Part shown: positions 42,916 to 51,584 of the stretch, piece after piece
Numbering within the stretch: position 1 is the stretch's first letter
Layout of the letters: each line of letters begins with the position of its first letter
NCBI RefSeq assembly: GCF_001544275.1
Contig: NZ_BCQE01000008.1
Coordinates: 1 to 64,000 of the forward strand
Source: Enterococcus gallinarum NBRC 100675
GTDB taxonomy: Bacteria; Bacillota; Bacilli; Lactobacillales; Enterococcaceae
DNA: 64,000 bases
Direction: 5' to 3'
Made by a program: the position numbers and the translations under genes
Notes under the pieces: model-generated
Told to the model about the DNA's origin: nothing
Seen by the model: only the letters and a program-made list of their open reading frames with translations
Databases searched by the model: none

Positions 42916-44202
42916 TCAGTTTGCGATTTGTGCTTCTACTTGTGTTTGTGCATCTTCTAGTACTTTATCGATATCTTCCCCATTGATTACTCGCTGCAAG
43001 CTTTCTGTCAATACAGATTCGATCGCATAAGTATGATTGCCGTAGTTGACGGCCGGGATCTCTTGTGACCATTGAGAGAAGTCTTGGAAAACTTTTTGTC
43101 CTCCATAAAAATCAAGTCCTGAAGTATATTCTTTTGTCTCTTCGGCAGCATTCATCGTTGAAACCAGCCCAATTTCAGTTGCCAATGTTCCCATCAATTC
43201 TTTATTTGAAGCAAACGTATTCGCTAAAAAGTCTTTCGCATTCTCTTCACCAGCTACGCCTTTAATGACATACCACCCTGCTCCGCCAATACTTGATGCG
43301 TTCACTGAATTGCCACCAGCAAGTGCCGGAATCGGTGCAATCGCCCATTTGCCGCTTTGATCTTCAGCCCCTTGAATCGTACTAGAATACCAAGCGCCTG
43401 TTGGTGCTGCAGCAACATTTCCGGATTGGACTGCATTGACGCCGCCATCCCAATCAGAGACTTGTTCAACTAAGCCTTCATTCAGTAGTGTCGCCAATAC
43501 ATTCAAGCCGGCTTTGAATGATTCGTTGTCTTTGATCGTTACTGTGGTGCCGTCTTCACCGGTATACCATTCACCAGCTGACTGCATGATGATCCGTGCC
43601 AATCCCAAATCGCTTGGATCCAGAGACATCATGGCATGTCCCGTTTTCTCTTTGACATCTTTGGCAATTTGAATAAAGTCATCCCAGGTAATATCTTGGA
43701 GATCAGCAGCTTCATATCCTGCATCTGCTAAATAATCTGTACGATAAAACAGCCCTGCTACCCCACTATCAAAAGGTACACCGTAGATCACATCATCGAT
43801 TTTGTTGACGGCGAATTTGTAGCTGGAAAAGTCATCTTCATTGACAATATCAGTTAAGTCGCTGAAAGCATCCGGATAGGAAGATAAATAGCCTTGAATA
43901 CGATAGTCTTCGATCAAAACGATATTTGGCAAGCCATCCGTATTGCCTGATGCTAGACTAGTGTTCAACTTTTGAACGATGTCATCTTGTGACATGGTCA
44001 CTACTTCCACATCAACATCCTTGTTTTCATAAACCTTTTTCGCTTCATTGACAGCTTTGATATTGAAAGTCTCATCCCAGGCCCAAACTGTAACCTTATC
44101 AGAAGAACCTCCAGTGTCACCAGTACTTTCGTTGTTGCTGCCACAAGCTGTCAATGTCAATACAGTAGCGGCAGTCACAAGTGATGCAAGCAATTTTTTC
44201 AT
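42916..44202 (-). CDS. Sugar-binding lipoprotein of a CUT1 ABC importer (MsmE type)
   Basis: 428 residues. Lipoprotein signal with lipobox LTAC (Cys20). A typical extracellular binding-protein family 1 body follows: VTVWAWDETFNIKAVNEAKK, then IDDVIYGVPFDSGVAGLFYR and AAPTGAWYSSTIQG. It would capture alpha-galactosides and deliver them to the two permeases. The promoter has a -35 overlapped by a cre site, so it is glucose-repressed. It is divergent from the two-component genes that probably activate it. Confidence 0.9.
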   Translation of the reverse strand: MKKLLASLVTAATVLTLTACGSNNESTGDTGGSSDKVTVWAWDETFNIKAVNEAKKVYENKDVDVEVVTMSQDDIVQKLNTSLASGNTDGLPNIVLIEDYRIQGYLSSYPDAFSDLTDIVNEDDFSSYKFAVNKIDDVIYGVPFDSGVAGLFYRTDYLADAGYEAADLQDITWDDFIQIAKDVKEKTGHAMMSLDPSDLGLARIIMQSAGEWYTGEDGTTVTIKDNESFKAGLNVLATLLNEGLVEQVSDWDGGVNAVQSGNVAAAPTGAWYSSTIQGAEDQSGKWAIAPIPALAGGNSVNASSIGGAGWYVIKGVAGEENAKDFLANTFASNKELMGTLATEIGLVSTMNAAEETKEYTSGLDFYGGQKVFQDFSQWSQEIPAVNYGNHTYAIESVLTESLQRVINGEDIDKVLEDAQTQVEAQIAN

Positions 44203-44234
44203 TTTTCTCCCTCTTTCCTTTTAATTACATTTTT

Positions 44235-44264
44235 ACTATACACTGGAGTTGTAAACGGATACAA
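44235..44264 (-). promoter_or_regulatory. Promoter with cre site for the sugar operon
   Basis: Minus strand: TTGTAT (44264-44259), an 18-nt spacer and TATAGT (44240-44235). The cre-like TGTAAACGGATACA (44250-44263) covers the -35 and spacer. Confidence 0.6.
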
Positions 44265-44329
44265 TACGTGTGAAAGAGCTTACTAAAATAGTCCAAAAAT
44301 AGAAAATTTTTACCAATACCTTTCTTTTT

Positions 44330-44343
44330 TGAAAGCGTTTATA
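44330..44343 (+). promoter_or_regulatory. cre site before the response regulator
   Basis: TGAAAGCGTTTATA matches the CcpA consensus TGWAARCGNTNWCA except the last-but-one base. It lies 27 bp before the start codon, so CcpA would block transcription of the two-component genes. Confidence 0.7.
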
Positions 44344-44370
44344 CTAGAATAAAGAAATAGGGGGGATACC

Positions 44371-45888
44371 ATGCATCATTTACATACAGTCTTGCTTGTG
44401 GATGACGAGACCACTATTCGTGATGGATTAAAACATATGATTCGTTGGGAGCAAGAAGGTTTTCGCTTGCTGGGAGATGCAGCAAACGGACAGGAGGCTC
44501 TAACCCTGATCCAGCAATTACGACCAGAGATCGTGATCACAGATTTAAAAATGCCGCAAATGGACGGCATCCAATTAACAACCATCATTCAACAACAATA
44601 CCCAACTATCCATTTTCTGGTATTGAGCAGTTATGATGATTTTCACTATGTCAGTCAATCTTTTAAGAACGGTGCCATTGATTACTTGTTAAAGCCAACA
44701 TTGACGCCTGCTTTGTTTCTGAAAGCCCTAAATACCATCCGCGAAAAAATATCTGATACCCGTCAAATAACCGCTGAGGTTCCATTGCAAGAATCTTTGA
44801 ATCGCTATCTGGCTGGGTATGAAGAACCACTTACTCCTTTTGCTGACTATCTTGAAATAGCTATGAAACAGCATCTATGTTTTCTTTATACGAATGTCAG
44901 TTATTTTCGTTCTACTGAGCAGCTTTTTCATGCATTGACAGAATTCTCGCAATCGAATTCTCGCTTGAAAACATTGGCGTTCAAGACCAGTAATAATGAT
45001 GCGGGACTATTGATCAGTTACGCAGAAGAAAGTGATTTTTTTGCTTCTTTGAAAAATTGTTTGGACCAGTTGAACTATACCGAACCAAATGCTTTTTTTA
45101 CCCTTGGATGCCCGTTTGAATCGATTGAAGACTTGCGTTCGGCTTTTCTGACTCTCAAAGATAAAAGTCGTGAACAATCGTTTTTTTATAAGCAGCAGCG
45201 GCTTGTCTTGGAACAAGAGCTTTTTTTGTATATGGAAAGTGATCGTTTTGATACAAAAAAATTTTTACGGGCATTATTAGACAATAATTTTTTATTGGGG
45301 ATTACACGTATCGAAGACTATTTCAATGAGATGATTCTATCAAATGTCGATCCTAACTTTCTGAAGCAGCAGGCCAGCAGTATTTTTTATACGCTGTTGT
45401 CCCGCTTAGAAGAAGAATTTCCAACAGCTCCCCGCTTTAGTCGCTTGCGAGCGGAATTTCTCCATGAGATCGGACATGTCTTGTATTTAGAAGATTTTTC
45501 CGATTTGTTATTGTCAACGATCGATGAGGTACGTCTGCAATTGACGACACTTTCCCCTATGGATGAAGATGACTTACTGGTCTCGATCCAGCGCTTCATT
45601 CAAGACAATTATATGAAGAGCCTCTCACTATCTGAGTTGGCAGAAACGTTCCACTTTAGTTATACCTACTTGTCAGCTTTCCTTTCTTCAAAATTAAAAA
45701 TGAGTTTCTCCGATTATTTGAAAAATACTCGTCTAGAAAAAGCCAAAGAGTTGCTGATCCAATCTGAGTTGAATTTGTCAGAAATCAGTGAAGCAGTTGG
45801 TTATTCCGATATCAGCTATTTTTCTCGAATCTTTAAAAAAGAATTTCAAGTCACTCCTTCTAAGTATCGGCGGTTGAACCAATTATGA
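44371..45888 (+). CDS. AraC-type response regulator (YesN family)
   Basis: 505 residues. The receiver domain (1-125) has acidic pocket Asp11/Asp12, phospho-acceptor Asp58 (VITDLKMPQMDG) and Lys in DYLLKP. A long middle region (130-400) is followed by a C-terminal AraC double HTH (about 405-505; SLSELAETFHFSYTYLSAFLSSKL, then SEISEAVGYSDISYFSRIFKKEF). Such regulators activate neighbouring sugar-transport operons. The gene overlaps the kinase gene by ATGA. Confidence 0.92.
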   Translation: MHHLHTVLLVDDETTIRDGLKHMIRWEQEGFRLLGDAANGQEALTLIQQLRPEIVITDLKMPQMDGIQLTTIIQQQYPTIHFLVLSSYDDFHYVSQSFKNGAIDYLLKPTLTPALFLKALNTIREKISDTRQITAEVPLQESLNRYLAGYEEPLTPFADYLEIAMKQHLCFLYTNVSYFRSTEQLFHALTEFSQSNSRLKTLAFKTSNNDAGLLISYAEESDFFASLKNCLDQLNYTEPNAFFTLGCPFESIEDLRSAFLTLKDKSREQSFFYKQQRLVLEQELFLYMESDRFDTKKFLRALLDNNFLLGITRIEDYFNEMILSNVDPNFLKQQASSIFYTLLSRLEEEFPTAPRFSRLRAEFLHEIGHVLYLEDFSDLLLSTIDEVRLQLTTLSPMDEDDLLVSIQRFIQDNYMKSLSLSELAETFHFSYTYLSAFLSSKLKMSFSDYLKNTRLEKAKELLIQSELNLSEISEAVGYSDISYFSRIFKKEFQVTPSKYRRLNQL

Positions 45889-47570
45889 GAATCCAACAGT
45901 GGCTCAAAAAAAATGAATTGTTCAGCCGAATCTTTTTGTTTGTTGTGGTAGGAGTAATCAGTGTTTGTTTACTGACAGTGATCGTTATCTATGGACGGTC
46001 CAAAGATGCTTATGTGGCTTCGTATCAGAGCTCGAACCGCTTGCTTTTGGATAAGATCCAAGAAGATTATGAGCGCTTGAATGAGAATATCAATCGTATT
46101 TTTGATGTCGTCGATGAGAGCAAAGCCGTAGAAAATTATTTAAAAGGACAGCTAAATCAGGGAAGAACGATTTTAGAACTCAATGAGCAATTGAAAGATA
46201 CTCGCTCGCTTTTTCAAACGATTCCTTCCAACTTGGTCTTGATTGGAACGAACGGACGATCATTCTTTCAAAATGATGCTGTCCGAAATCAGTCGGTTGA
46301 AACTTTTTTGGCAAGTAAATTTACGCAGCAAATCAATGAAAATGAGGCTATTAGTCAATACTATTTTCTGGAGCAAGGGTTGAGTACTTCTACGAGCCAT
46401 TCACCAGGACTGATGTACGTACGGAAATTAATGAAAGACGATGCTTTATTCGGTTACGCATTGATTTTTTTGAAAGAATCTGATTTTTCTTCTATTTATC
46501 GGCAGTTGTTAGACACAACATTGCATACCATCTACGTGGTCAATGATCAAGGACAGATCTTGTCCACTTCTGAAGAACAAAAACTAGGAACAGCTTTTGA
46601 TCCAGCAATGATCGAAGTGAAAAATGATTCTGTTAATCAAATGCCTCTTTATTCTTATCAATTCACATTTTATGATCTGCTAGATGAATCTCATTTAGTA
46701 CGTAATATGAATCTGATCAAACCCGCCGTATTGATCGCTTTTCTTAGTATTTTGCTTTTTAGTCTGTTCGCTTTCTGGATCATTCGAACGATCACACAAC
46801 CTATCTATCAATTGATCGACAAGCTGCCGGCAGTCACACAAGGTGATTTCAGCAATAAGGTCTCGATCAATGGCACGTATGAAACGCAAGAACTAGGTCG
46901 TGCCTATAATTTGATGCTGGAAGATTTAGAATCCTATGTCGACCATTTGATGATCACCGAAGCGGAAAAACGCAAATTTGAGATCCGTTCCTTACAGATG
47001 CAAATCCAACCGCACTTTGTTTATAATACACTAACAGCAATCAAATTTTTGATTTGGCAAAATGAACAGGAGAAAGCAACTCAAGCCATCGATAGTTTCG
47101 TCCAATTGCTTCGCCATACATTCAACCGCAAAGAGATCGTTCCATTAAAGGATGAACTAGCCATCGTAGAAGAATATCTGATCCTGATGAACGTTCGCTA
47201 TGGTGACCGGATTCAATCAACAATCTTCTCCGCAGAAGAATGTGAAAATTGTTTGGTTCCTAAAATGATCTTGCAGCCAATCATCGAAAATGCTTATCTG
47301 CATGCGTTTCCTGAAGAAGAAAAAGGCTATATTCAAATCTTTTCTCGCATCAGTAAATCAGGGCTAATCCTCGAAATCATTGATACAGGTATCGGCTTTG
47401 ATGAAGCATCCTCGTTGAATAAGAATCAGTCGATCGAACATTATTCTGGTATCGGATTGGAGAATATTGATCAAAGAATCAAGTTGCTCTACGGGGAAAA
47501 ATATGGCTTGACCGTTGTCTCTCGCGTCAATGAAGGAACTACTGTACGCCTATTACTACCAAAGCAGTAA
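45885..47570 (+). CDS. Sensor histidine kinase (YesM/LytS type)
   Basis: 561 residues. Membrane helix near 17-38, a large extracellular sensor (40-275), second helix near 280-302, then HAMP. The His_kinase domain carries phospho-His in LQMQIQPHFVYNTLTAIKFL, the N box ILQPIIENAYLHAF and G boxes (DTGIGFD, GIGLENIDQRI). Partner of the AraC-type regulator. The extracellular domain probably senses the sugar itself or the loaded binding protein; this is inferred from gene order. Confidence 0.92.
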   Translation: MRIQQWLKKNELFSRIFLFVVVGVISVCLLTVIVIYGRSKDAYVASYQSSNRLLLDKIQEDYERLNENINRIFDVVDESKAVENYLKGQLNQGRTILELNEQLKDTRSLFQTIPSNLVLIGTNGRSFFQNDAVRNQSVETFLASKFTQQINENEAISQYYFLEQGLSTSTSHSPGLMYVRKLMKDDALFGYALIFLKESDFSSIYRQLLDTTLHTIYVVNDQGQILSTSEEQKLGTAFDPAMIEVKNDSVNQMPLYSYQFTFYDLLDESHLVRNMNLIKPAVLIAFLSILLFSLFAFWIIRTITQPIYQLIDKLPAVTQGDFSNKVSINGTYETQELGRAYNLMLEDLESYVDHLMITEAEKRKFEIRSLQMQIQPHFVYNTLTAIKFLIWQNEQEKATQAIDSFVQLLRHTFNRKEIVPLKDELAIVEEYLILMNVRYGDRIQSTIFSAEECENCLVPKMILQPIIENAYLHAFPEEEKGYIQIFSRISKSGLILEIIDTGIGFDEASSLNKNQSIEHYSGIGLENIDQRIKLLYGEKYGLTVVSRVNEGTTVRLLLPKQ

Positions 47571-47600
47571 GCAGTATAACTATTGAAAGAACACAACAAA

Positions 47601-47675
47601 ATCCAACCATTAGCACTCCGGCTATTTTTCTCAACTTTTAGAAAAACAGCTTCCTCAGAGGGCAGATGGTTGGAT
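47601..47675. repeat. Long imperfect hairpin after the kinase gene
   Basis: ATCCAACCAT/ATGGTTGGAT (47601-47610 with 47666-47675) closes a 75-nt fold with GGCTaTTTTTCT/AGAAAAAcAGC inside. It begins 30 bp past the kinase stop. It may end that transcript, though neither side has a strong T-run. Confidence 0.55.
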
Positions 47676-47821
47676 ATATTTTGATAGTAATCGTTTAAGT
47701 TTTCATCATTGGAGGCAATGACTTGTTGATACAAAAACCAACCATCAATGATCCGTCTCCCATGGGGATACTGCATTGATGATTGGTCACTCACTACTAT
47801 TTTCGAGTTTCTCTTTTTCCT

Positions 47822-48868
47822 TTAGATCCGATTTTCATGATCGGCAGTTTTGACTAAGTTCGCTCCGACCATGCCGCCGATCGATGTTAGAACTAGTCCT
47901 AAGACCATTGCTACAAAGCCCCAAATTGATGCTTTAGCAGTTGCATCACTTACTTCATCAGCTTTTTTACGCGCATCTTTGACTGCTTGATCGATATCTT
48001 GTTTTGCTTGTTCAAGATTTTGTTGTGCTGTTTCAATTTGTTGTTGTGCTTCATCAGAAGCTTTTTGCAACCCATTGACAATATTTTGTGTAGCTTCTTG
48101 TGCCTCTTGTTGATTTAGATCGGTATTTTTTGCTACCGCATTTGAAATGGCATCTTCATCAACGGAATCGCTGATTTTCGTTGCCCGATCTTGTAGTTTT
48201 GTTGAAAGATCATCGATGATTTCGTCTGCTTTATTTGGATCCGTAGCGATTTTCTTACCTGCATCGGTAATATCACTCGTTGCATCAGAAACTTGATCTT
48301 GCAAATAGTTTGGCTGCAATTCAGGAACGTCAGTATCTTTTAATACGTCGCGGACGTCCGTTTGCAATTGATCTGTATCAATATCTCCCATGTTTCCTGT
48401 AATCTCATCAAAGGCTTTTGATGCGACATCTGCTGTTCCTGATGCGACATTCTCTACGCCACTTCCGACAGCTGAAGCGATATTGCCCAATAGTGAACCA
48501 ACTACAGAAAAAGCTCCAATTGTTAAATATGATAACATAACGATCGTAACGATCATACTGGTTGCCCAAGTAAGAAATCCATGGACCAAACCAACGCGTC
48601 TAGCTGCTACACCAGAAACAAATCCTGCGCCGAATAATGAAAGAATCAATGTCACAACAGTCCAAATCATCAAGCCTGTTCCCACACCATCCAGCGGGTT
48701 GTTTGAAGTAGGTTCTACCATTCCAAATCCGATCGCTGAGCCGATTAATGAAAATGTCATAAATAATGCAATAAACGTCACGACTCCTGCGAAAATTGAG
48801 CCCCAGGATAAGTTATAACCTGCCTCCCGCTCATTTGCTCCTAAATAATCTCTAAATCCGTGTTTCAT
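47822..48868 (-). CDS. Unknown multi-helix membrane protein with helical surface domain
   Basis: 348 residues. Three or four N-terminal membrane helices (about 22-50, 65-92, 97-125) carry small-residue patterns (SGVAARRVGLVHGFLTW). A long Asp/Gln/Ala-rich helical stretch (about 140-310; QIETAQQNLEQAKQDIDQAVKD) has coiled-coil periodicity. A last membrane helix (about 312-335) and a short charged tail follow. GGAGG lies before ATG 48868. The pattern suggests an extracytoplasmic helical bundle held by membrane anchors at both ends. No family assigned. Confidence 0.6.
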   Translation of the reverse strand: MKHGFRDYLGANEREAGYNLSWGSIFAGVVTFIALFMTFSLIGSAIGFGMVEPTSNNPLDGVGTGLMIWTVVTLILSLFGAGFVSGVAARRVGLVHGFLTWATSMIVTIVMLSYLTIGAFSVVGSLLGNIASAVGSGVENVASGTADVASKAFDEITGNMGDIDTDQLQTDVRDVLKDTDVPELQPNYLQDQVSDATSDITDAGKKIATDPNKADEIIDDLSTKLQDRATKISDSVDEDAISNAVAKNTDLNQQEAQEATQNIVNGLQKASDEAQQQIETAQQNLEQAKQDIDQAVKDARKKADEVSDATAKASIWGFVAMVLGLVLTSIGGMVGANLVKTADHENRI

Positions 48869-49644
48869 TTTACACCCTCCTTTTTTTCCTCTAAAACCAG
48901 TCTAACAACCCTACGTTTTTTTATCAATCAAGACGACTTACCGCTCGCCCAGAAGTAAAAATACATTTGTTTTTCTATTCATCAACACTAGCTTTTCAAC
49001 TTATATTTATTAGGTTTTGTTACCATTTATTGAAAGATAATAAAAATAATCGTTTTTGAAGAAACCCACGCCATTCTCAATTGCCTCCTAACCATTCTCA
49101 CTTTTAAATGAACAACAATTTTTCAGATTATTTCCATGTAAACAAAAAAGCACAACTAACAACTCTCTTTTTCTCTAAAAATAATCGTCAAAAAGCTTTT
49201 GTACCGCCTCTTTCTAAGTTCAGCATGTAGGATTTCCTAAGGAGCAGCATCGTCTATTTACAGAAATCACATGGACAAAAATAAGTACACTCACTTGTCA
49301 CTGTTTTTTAACTTGTAGGAACAGGTATTATGTGTTATTTTAAAAACAAAAAATCTTCTTATATCGTTCGTTTATTAATTACGTACATATATTTAAAAAC
49401 CGAATAATTATTCTACAGTGATTCTTTTACTCTAAAAAAACGCATAAAAAAAAGAGAAAATCTGCTATTTTTGAATAGCGATTTTCTTCACATAAAATCC
49501 AACGATAATTTTACACCAAGATTATTTAATTACACAACACGACAAAAGAAGAACTTTTTTAATCAAAAATTGGCATCTCAAACTTACATTTTTGATTCAT
49601 TATTAAATAATATTTATGATAATATTTTTAAAAGGAGGATGATT
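48869..49644. other. ~775-bp AT-rich intergenic with an orphan terminator
   Basis: No gene supported. At 49,446-49,486 a 13-bp stem (GAAAATCtGCTATT/AATAGCGATTTTC) is followed on the minus strand by TCTTTTTTTT, a good intrinsic terminator, yet no minus-strand gene precedes it. The rest is promoter-like AT-rich sequence for the divergent genes. Confidence 0.45.
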
Positions 49645-51126
49645 ATGTTTGAAGATCTGTTACTCACCAATCATGCAAAGAAAAAATTAGCAATTTTGAC
49701 TTATTTAAATGAGAATACCAATCAACCAATCAATATCAGTAAAATCGCCGAGCATCTGGGCTTGTCTTATCATGGGATAGCACCACTCATAGAGGAAATG
49801 CAACAAGAGTTTTCAACCCTTTATCAAGTTTCGTTATGTGAAAAAGGTTTCAAGGTTCGTTCCTTAGAAGAACCACTTTCCTATTCTCTTTATCAGAAGT
49901 ATTTGATTCAGGAAAGCCTTGCTTTCCAACTTCTACTTACATCGATCATGAACCCGGAAATGACCATCAATGATTTTTCAACTGTTCATTTTGTCAGTCA
50001 TTCAACGATCACCCGGGCACTTAAACCACTGAAGACTTATTTACTGGGAAAAGAAATCCATTTGAATGTTTCTCAGTTGAAACTAACTGGAAATGAAATC
50101 AATATCCGTTCATTTTACGTTCAAATTTTAACTTATTTAGAGAACTCACCATTAGAAGCGGATTACTTAACGGACTTCGTTGATCAAACGGTTTTGATCA
50201 ACGAATTAGCATTACAAAAGTTTTCTCCTGTTAACCAACGACTGATCTTAGTCATTTTATTTGTATCCAAACTTCGATTCGAACAAGGCTATTTGCTTAA
50301 CCCAATCAATGGCTTTGAAAAATTATTTTCAAAGATGAACCATCCTCTAGAAAAATATTTTATGGCATTTATGACTGACGAAAAGCAAGTAACTTATCAG
50401 ATCAATTATGTCAAAGGAATGCTGTTCTTTCTAGTCCGTTTCGCTGAGCCAACACCAGAAAGAGCTGCTCTACTTTGTGATTTCTATGAACAGATCAAAG
50501 AAGATGATCCCATTTTTCATGAGTTTATGGCTGATTTTAGTCACGTATTATTACCAGAAATCGTTGGGATCCCTTTTGATGAAGAAGTATTTTCTGAAAT
50601 TCAAAAAGATAGCTTCATTATTCTGTATATTTTTTATGCAAACAATGGCCTATTGATTGATTTTTGGTCTCAAAATGAGTTGAATCTATCCTTTCAAAAG
50701 AAAGGATTTACAAATCTACAGAAAAAGATTCGTCCGTTTTTGACAAAATACACTCGACGTGTTGGGTATGAATGGCTCAAAAAAGCCAAACCGCTAGTCC
50801 TAGACTATCTGACTTTCTTCATATATCCGTATTATCAACAGCATCATTTACAAAAATTACAGGTGGGAATCATTCCTTCATTGAATTTATCAGCCATTCA
50901 GCAAATCAGTTTTTTATTGGATCAAATTCAATTTGTGGACTATGATATCGTAAGAAACCACGAAAAAGACTTTGACTATTACATCGTTCCAGCAAATAGA
51001 TTGTTGCCAGCAATTGAGTATCCTGCTTATGTCATGGAAGAAACTGAGACTCTAAAAGAGTTGTCGCCATTATTTGACGCTTTATGGGAGGAATATCTGA
51101 CAATCAACGATTTTTCGATAAACTAA
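49645..51126 (+). CDS. Mga-like transcriptional regulator
   Basis: 493 residues from ATG 49645 (AAAGGAGG 6 nt upstream; a longer frame has no site). Two N-terminal helix-turn-helix regions (about 25-60, NISKIAEHLGLSYHGIAPLIEEM; about 105-145, TINDFSTVHFVSHSTITRALKPL) are as in Mga/AtxA proteins. PRD-like helical domains follow, then a C-terminal EIIB-like domain (VGIIPSLNLSAIQQISFLL). Mga-type regulators control surface proteins and sugar use and can be phosphorylated by PTS proteins. Target genes are not evident here. A terminator follows. Confidence 0.8.
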   Translation: MFEDLLLTNHAKKKLAILTYLNENTNQPINISKIAEHLGLSYHGIAPLIEEMQQEFSTLYQVSLCEKGFKVRSLEEPLSYSLYQKYLIQESLAFQLLLTSIMNPEMTINDFSTVHFVSHSTITRALKPLKTYLLGKEIHLNVSQLKLTGNEINIRSFYVQILTYLENSPLEADYLTDFVDQTVLINELALQKFSPVNQRLILVILFVSKLRFEQGYLLNPINGFEKLFSKMNHPLEKYFMAFMTDEKQVTYQINYVKGMLFFLVRFAEPTPERAALLCDFYEQIKEDDPIFHEFMADFSHVLLPEIVGIPFDEEVFSEIQKDSFIILYIFYANNGLLIDFWSQNELNLSFQKKGFTNLQKKIRPFLTKYTRRVGYEWLKKAKPLVLDYLTFFIYPYYQQHHLQKLQVGIIPSLNLSAIQQISFLLDQIQFVDYDIVRNHEKDFDYYIVPANRLLPAIEYPAYVMEETETLKELSPLFDALWEEYLTINDFSIN

Positions 51127-51168
51127 AAAAACCAGTGGCTTCCTTTTTGGAATGCCACTGGTTTTCTG
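51127..51168 (+). terminator. Terminator of the Mga-like gene
   Basis: A stem AACCAGTGGC/GCCACTGGTT (about 51,130-51,139 with 51,154-51,163), extended by GGAA/TTCC in the loop, then TTTCTG. Confidence 0.8.
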
Positions 51169-51190
51169 TCTATCATTCTTGATTTAAACA

Positions 51191-51230
51191 TAGGAAAAAG
51201 CAGAAATCGCTGTTTTTCTGCTTTTTCCTA
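51191..51230 (-). terminator. Strong hairpin downstream of the peptide gene
   Basis: TAGGAAAAAGCAGAAA (51191-51206) pairs perfectly with TTTCTGCTTTTTCCTA (51215-51230) around an 8-nt loop. Read on the minus strand it lies about 170 nt past the 23-codon peptide gene and would end its transcript. Confidence 0.6.
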
Positions 51231-51397
51231 CTTCAAGTTCCTGTTTCCTCCTAAGATCGACAGCCTGGAATACCTGCTAAGCAGGACTTTGGGGAGAGGT
51301 CAACGACCTTGGAGGAGCAAATAGTAAATTATTACTAGAAACCACCTATTTTTGCGTTACTGAAATCTGATGTTGATCAGATTTACTGAACGAACTT

Positions 51398-51469
51398 TTA
51401 GCGTAAGAAAGAAAAAATGTTGATCATATTTTCAACAACTTCCCATGGAAACCCAAATAATTGGAACAT
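51398..51469 (-). CDS. 23-residue hydrophobic peptide divergent from an Rgg gene
   Basis: ATG 51469 to TAA 51398, with AGGAGG 8 nt upstream. The product begins MFQLFGFPWE, has VVENMI in the middle and ends NIFSFLR. It is rich in Phe, Leu and Ile, with one Trp and one Pro. The gene is divergent from the Rgg-type regulator 116 bp away, the classic layout of Rgg/SHP and ComR/ComS pairs, whose pheromones come from 20-35-codon genes. It is not a textbook SHP (no long Leu/Ile core or Glu-Gly-Gly end), but the ribosome site and context make it a likely real gene. A 170-nt leader-like stretch and hairpin follow. Confidence 0.6.
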   Translation of the reverse strand: MFQLFGFPWEVVENMINIFSFLR

Positions 51470-51487
51470 TTTCTTTTCCTCCTTTAA

Positions 51488-51543
51488 TTGACTTTCCTTC
51501 AGTTTAATTGGAAAATAGTACTATAGTTGATTTGGACTATTTT
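51488..51543. promoter_or_regulatory. Divergent rgg/peptide promoter region with dyads
   Basis: Plus strand: TTGACT (51488-51493), a 17-nt spacer and GAAAAT (51511-51516), a possible rgg promoter. Minus strand: TACTAT (51520-51515) as a -10 for the peptide gene with no good -35, as expected of an activator-dependent promoter. AAAATAGT/ACTATTTT (51512-51519 with 51536-51543) and the palindrome ATAGTACTAT (51515-51524) are candidate Rgg sites. Confidence 0.5.
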
Positions 51544-51584
51544 TTCGTCCACCTAATTTCTAGGTGCATTTAGGAGGTGCTTTT

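Noticed and set aside
51231-51397. Further short hydrophobic frame (RWFLVIIYYLLLQ) past the 23-codon peptide
   Set aside because: It has no start codon in frame and begins directly after a stop.
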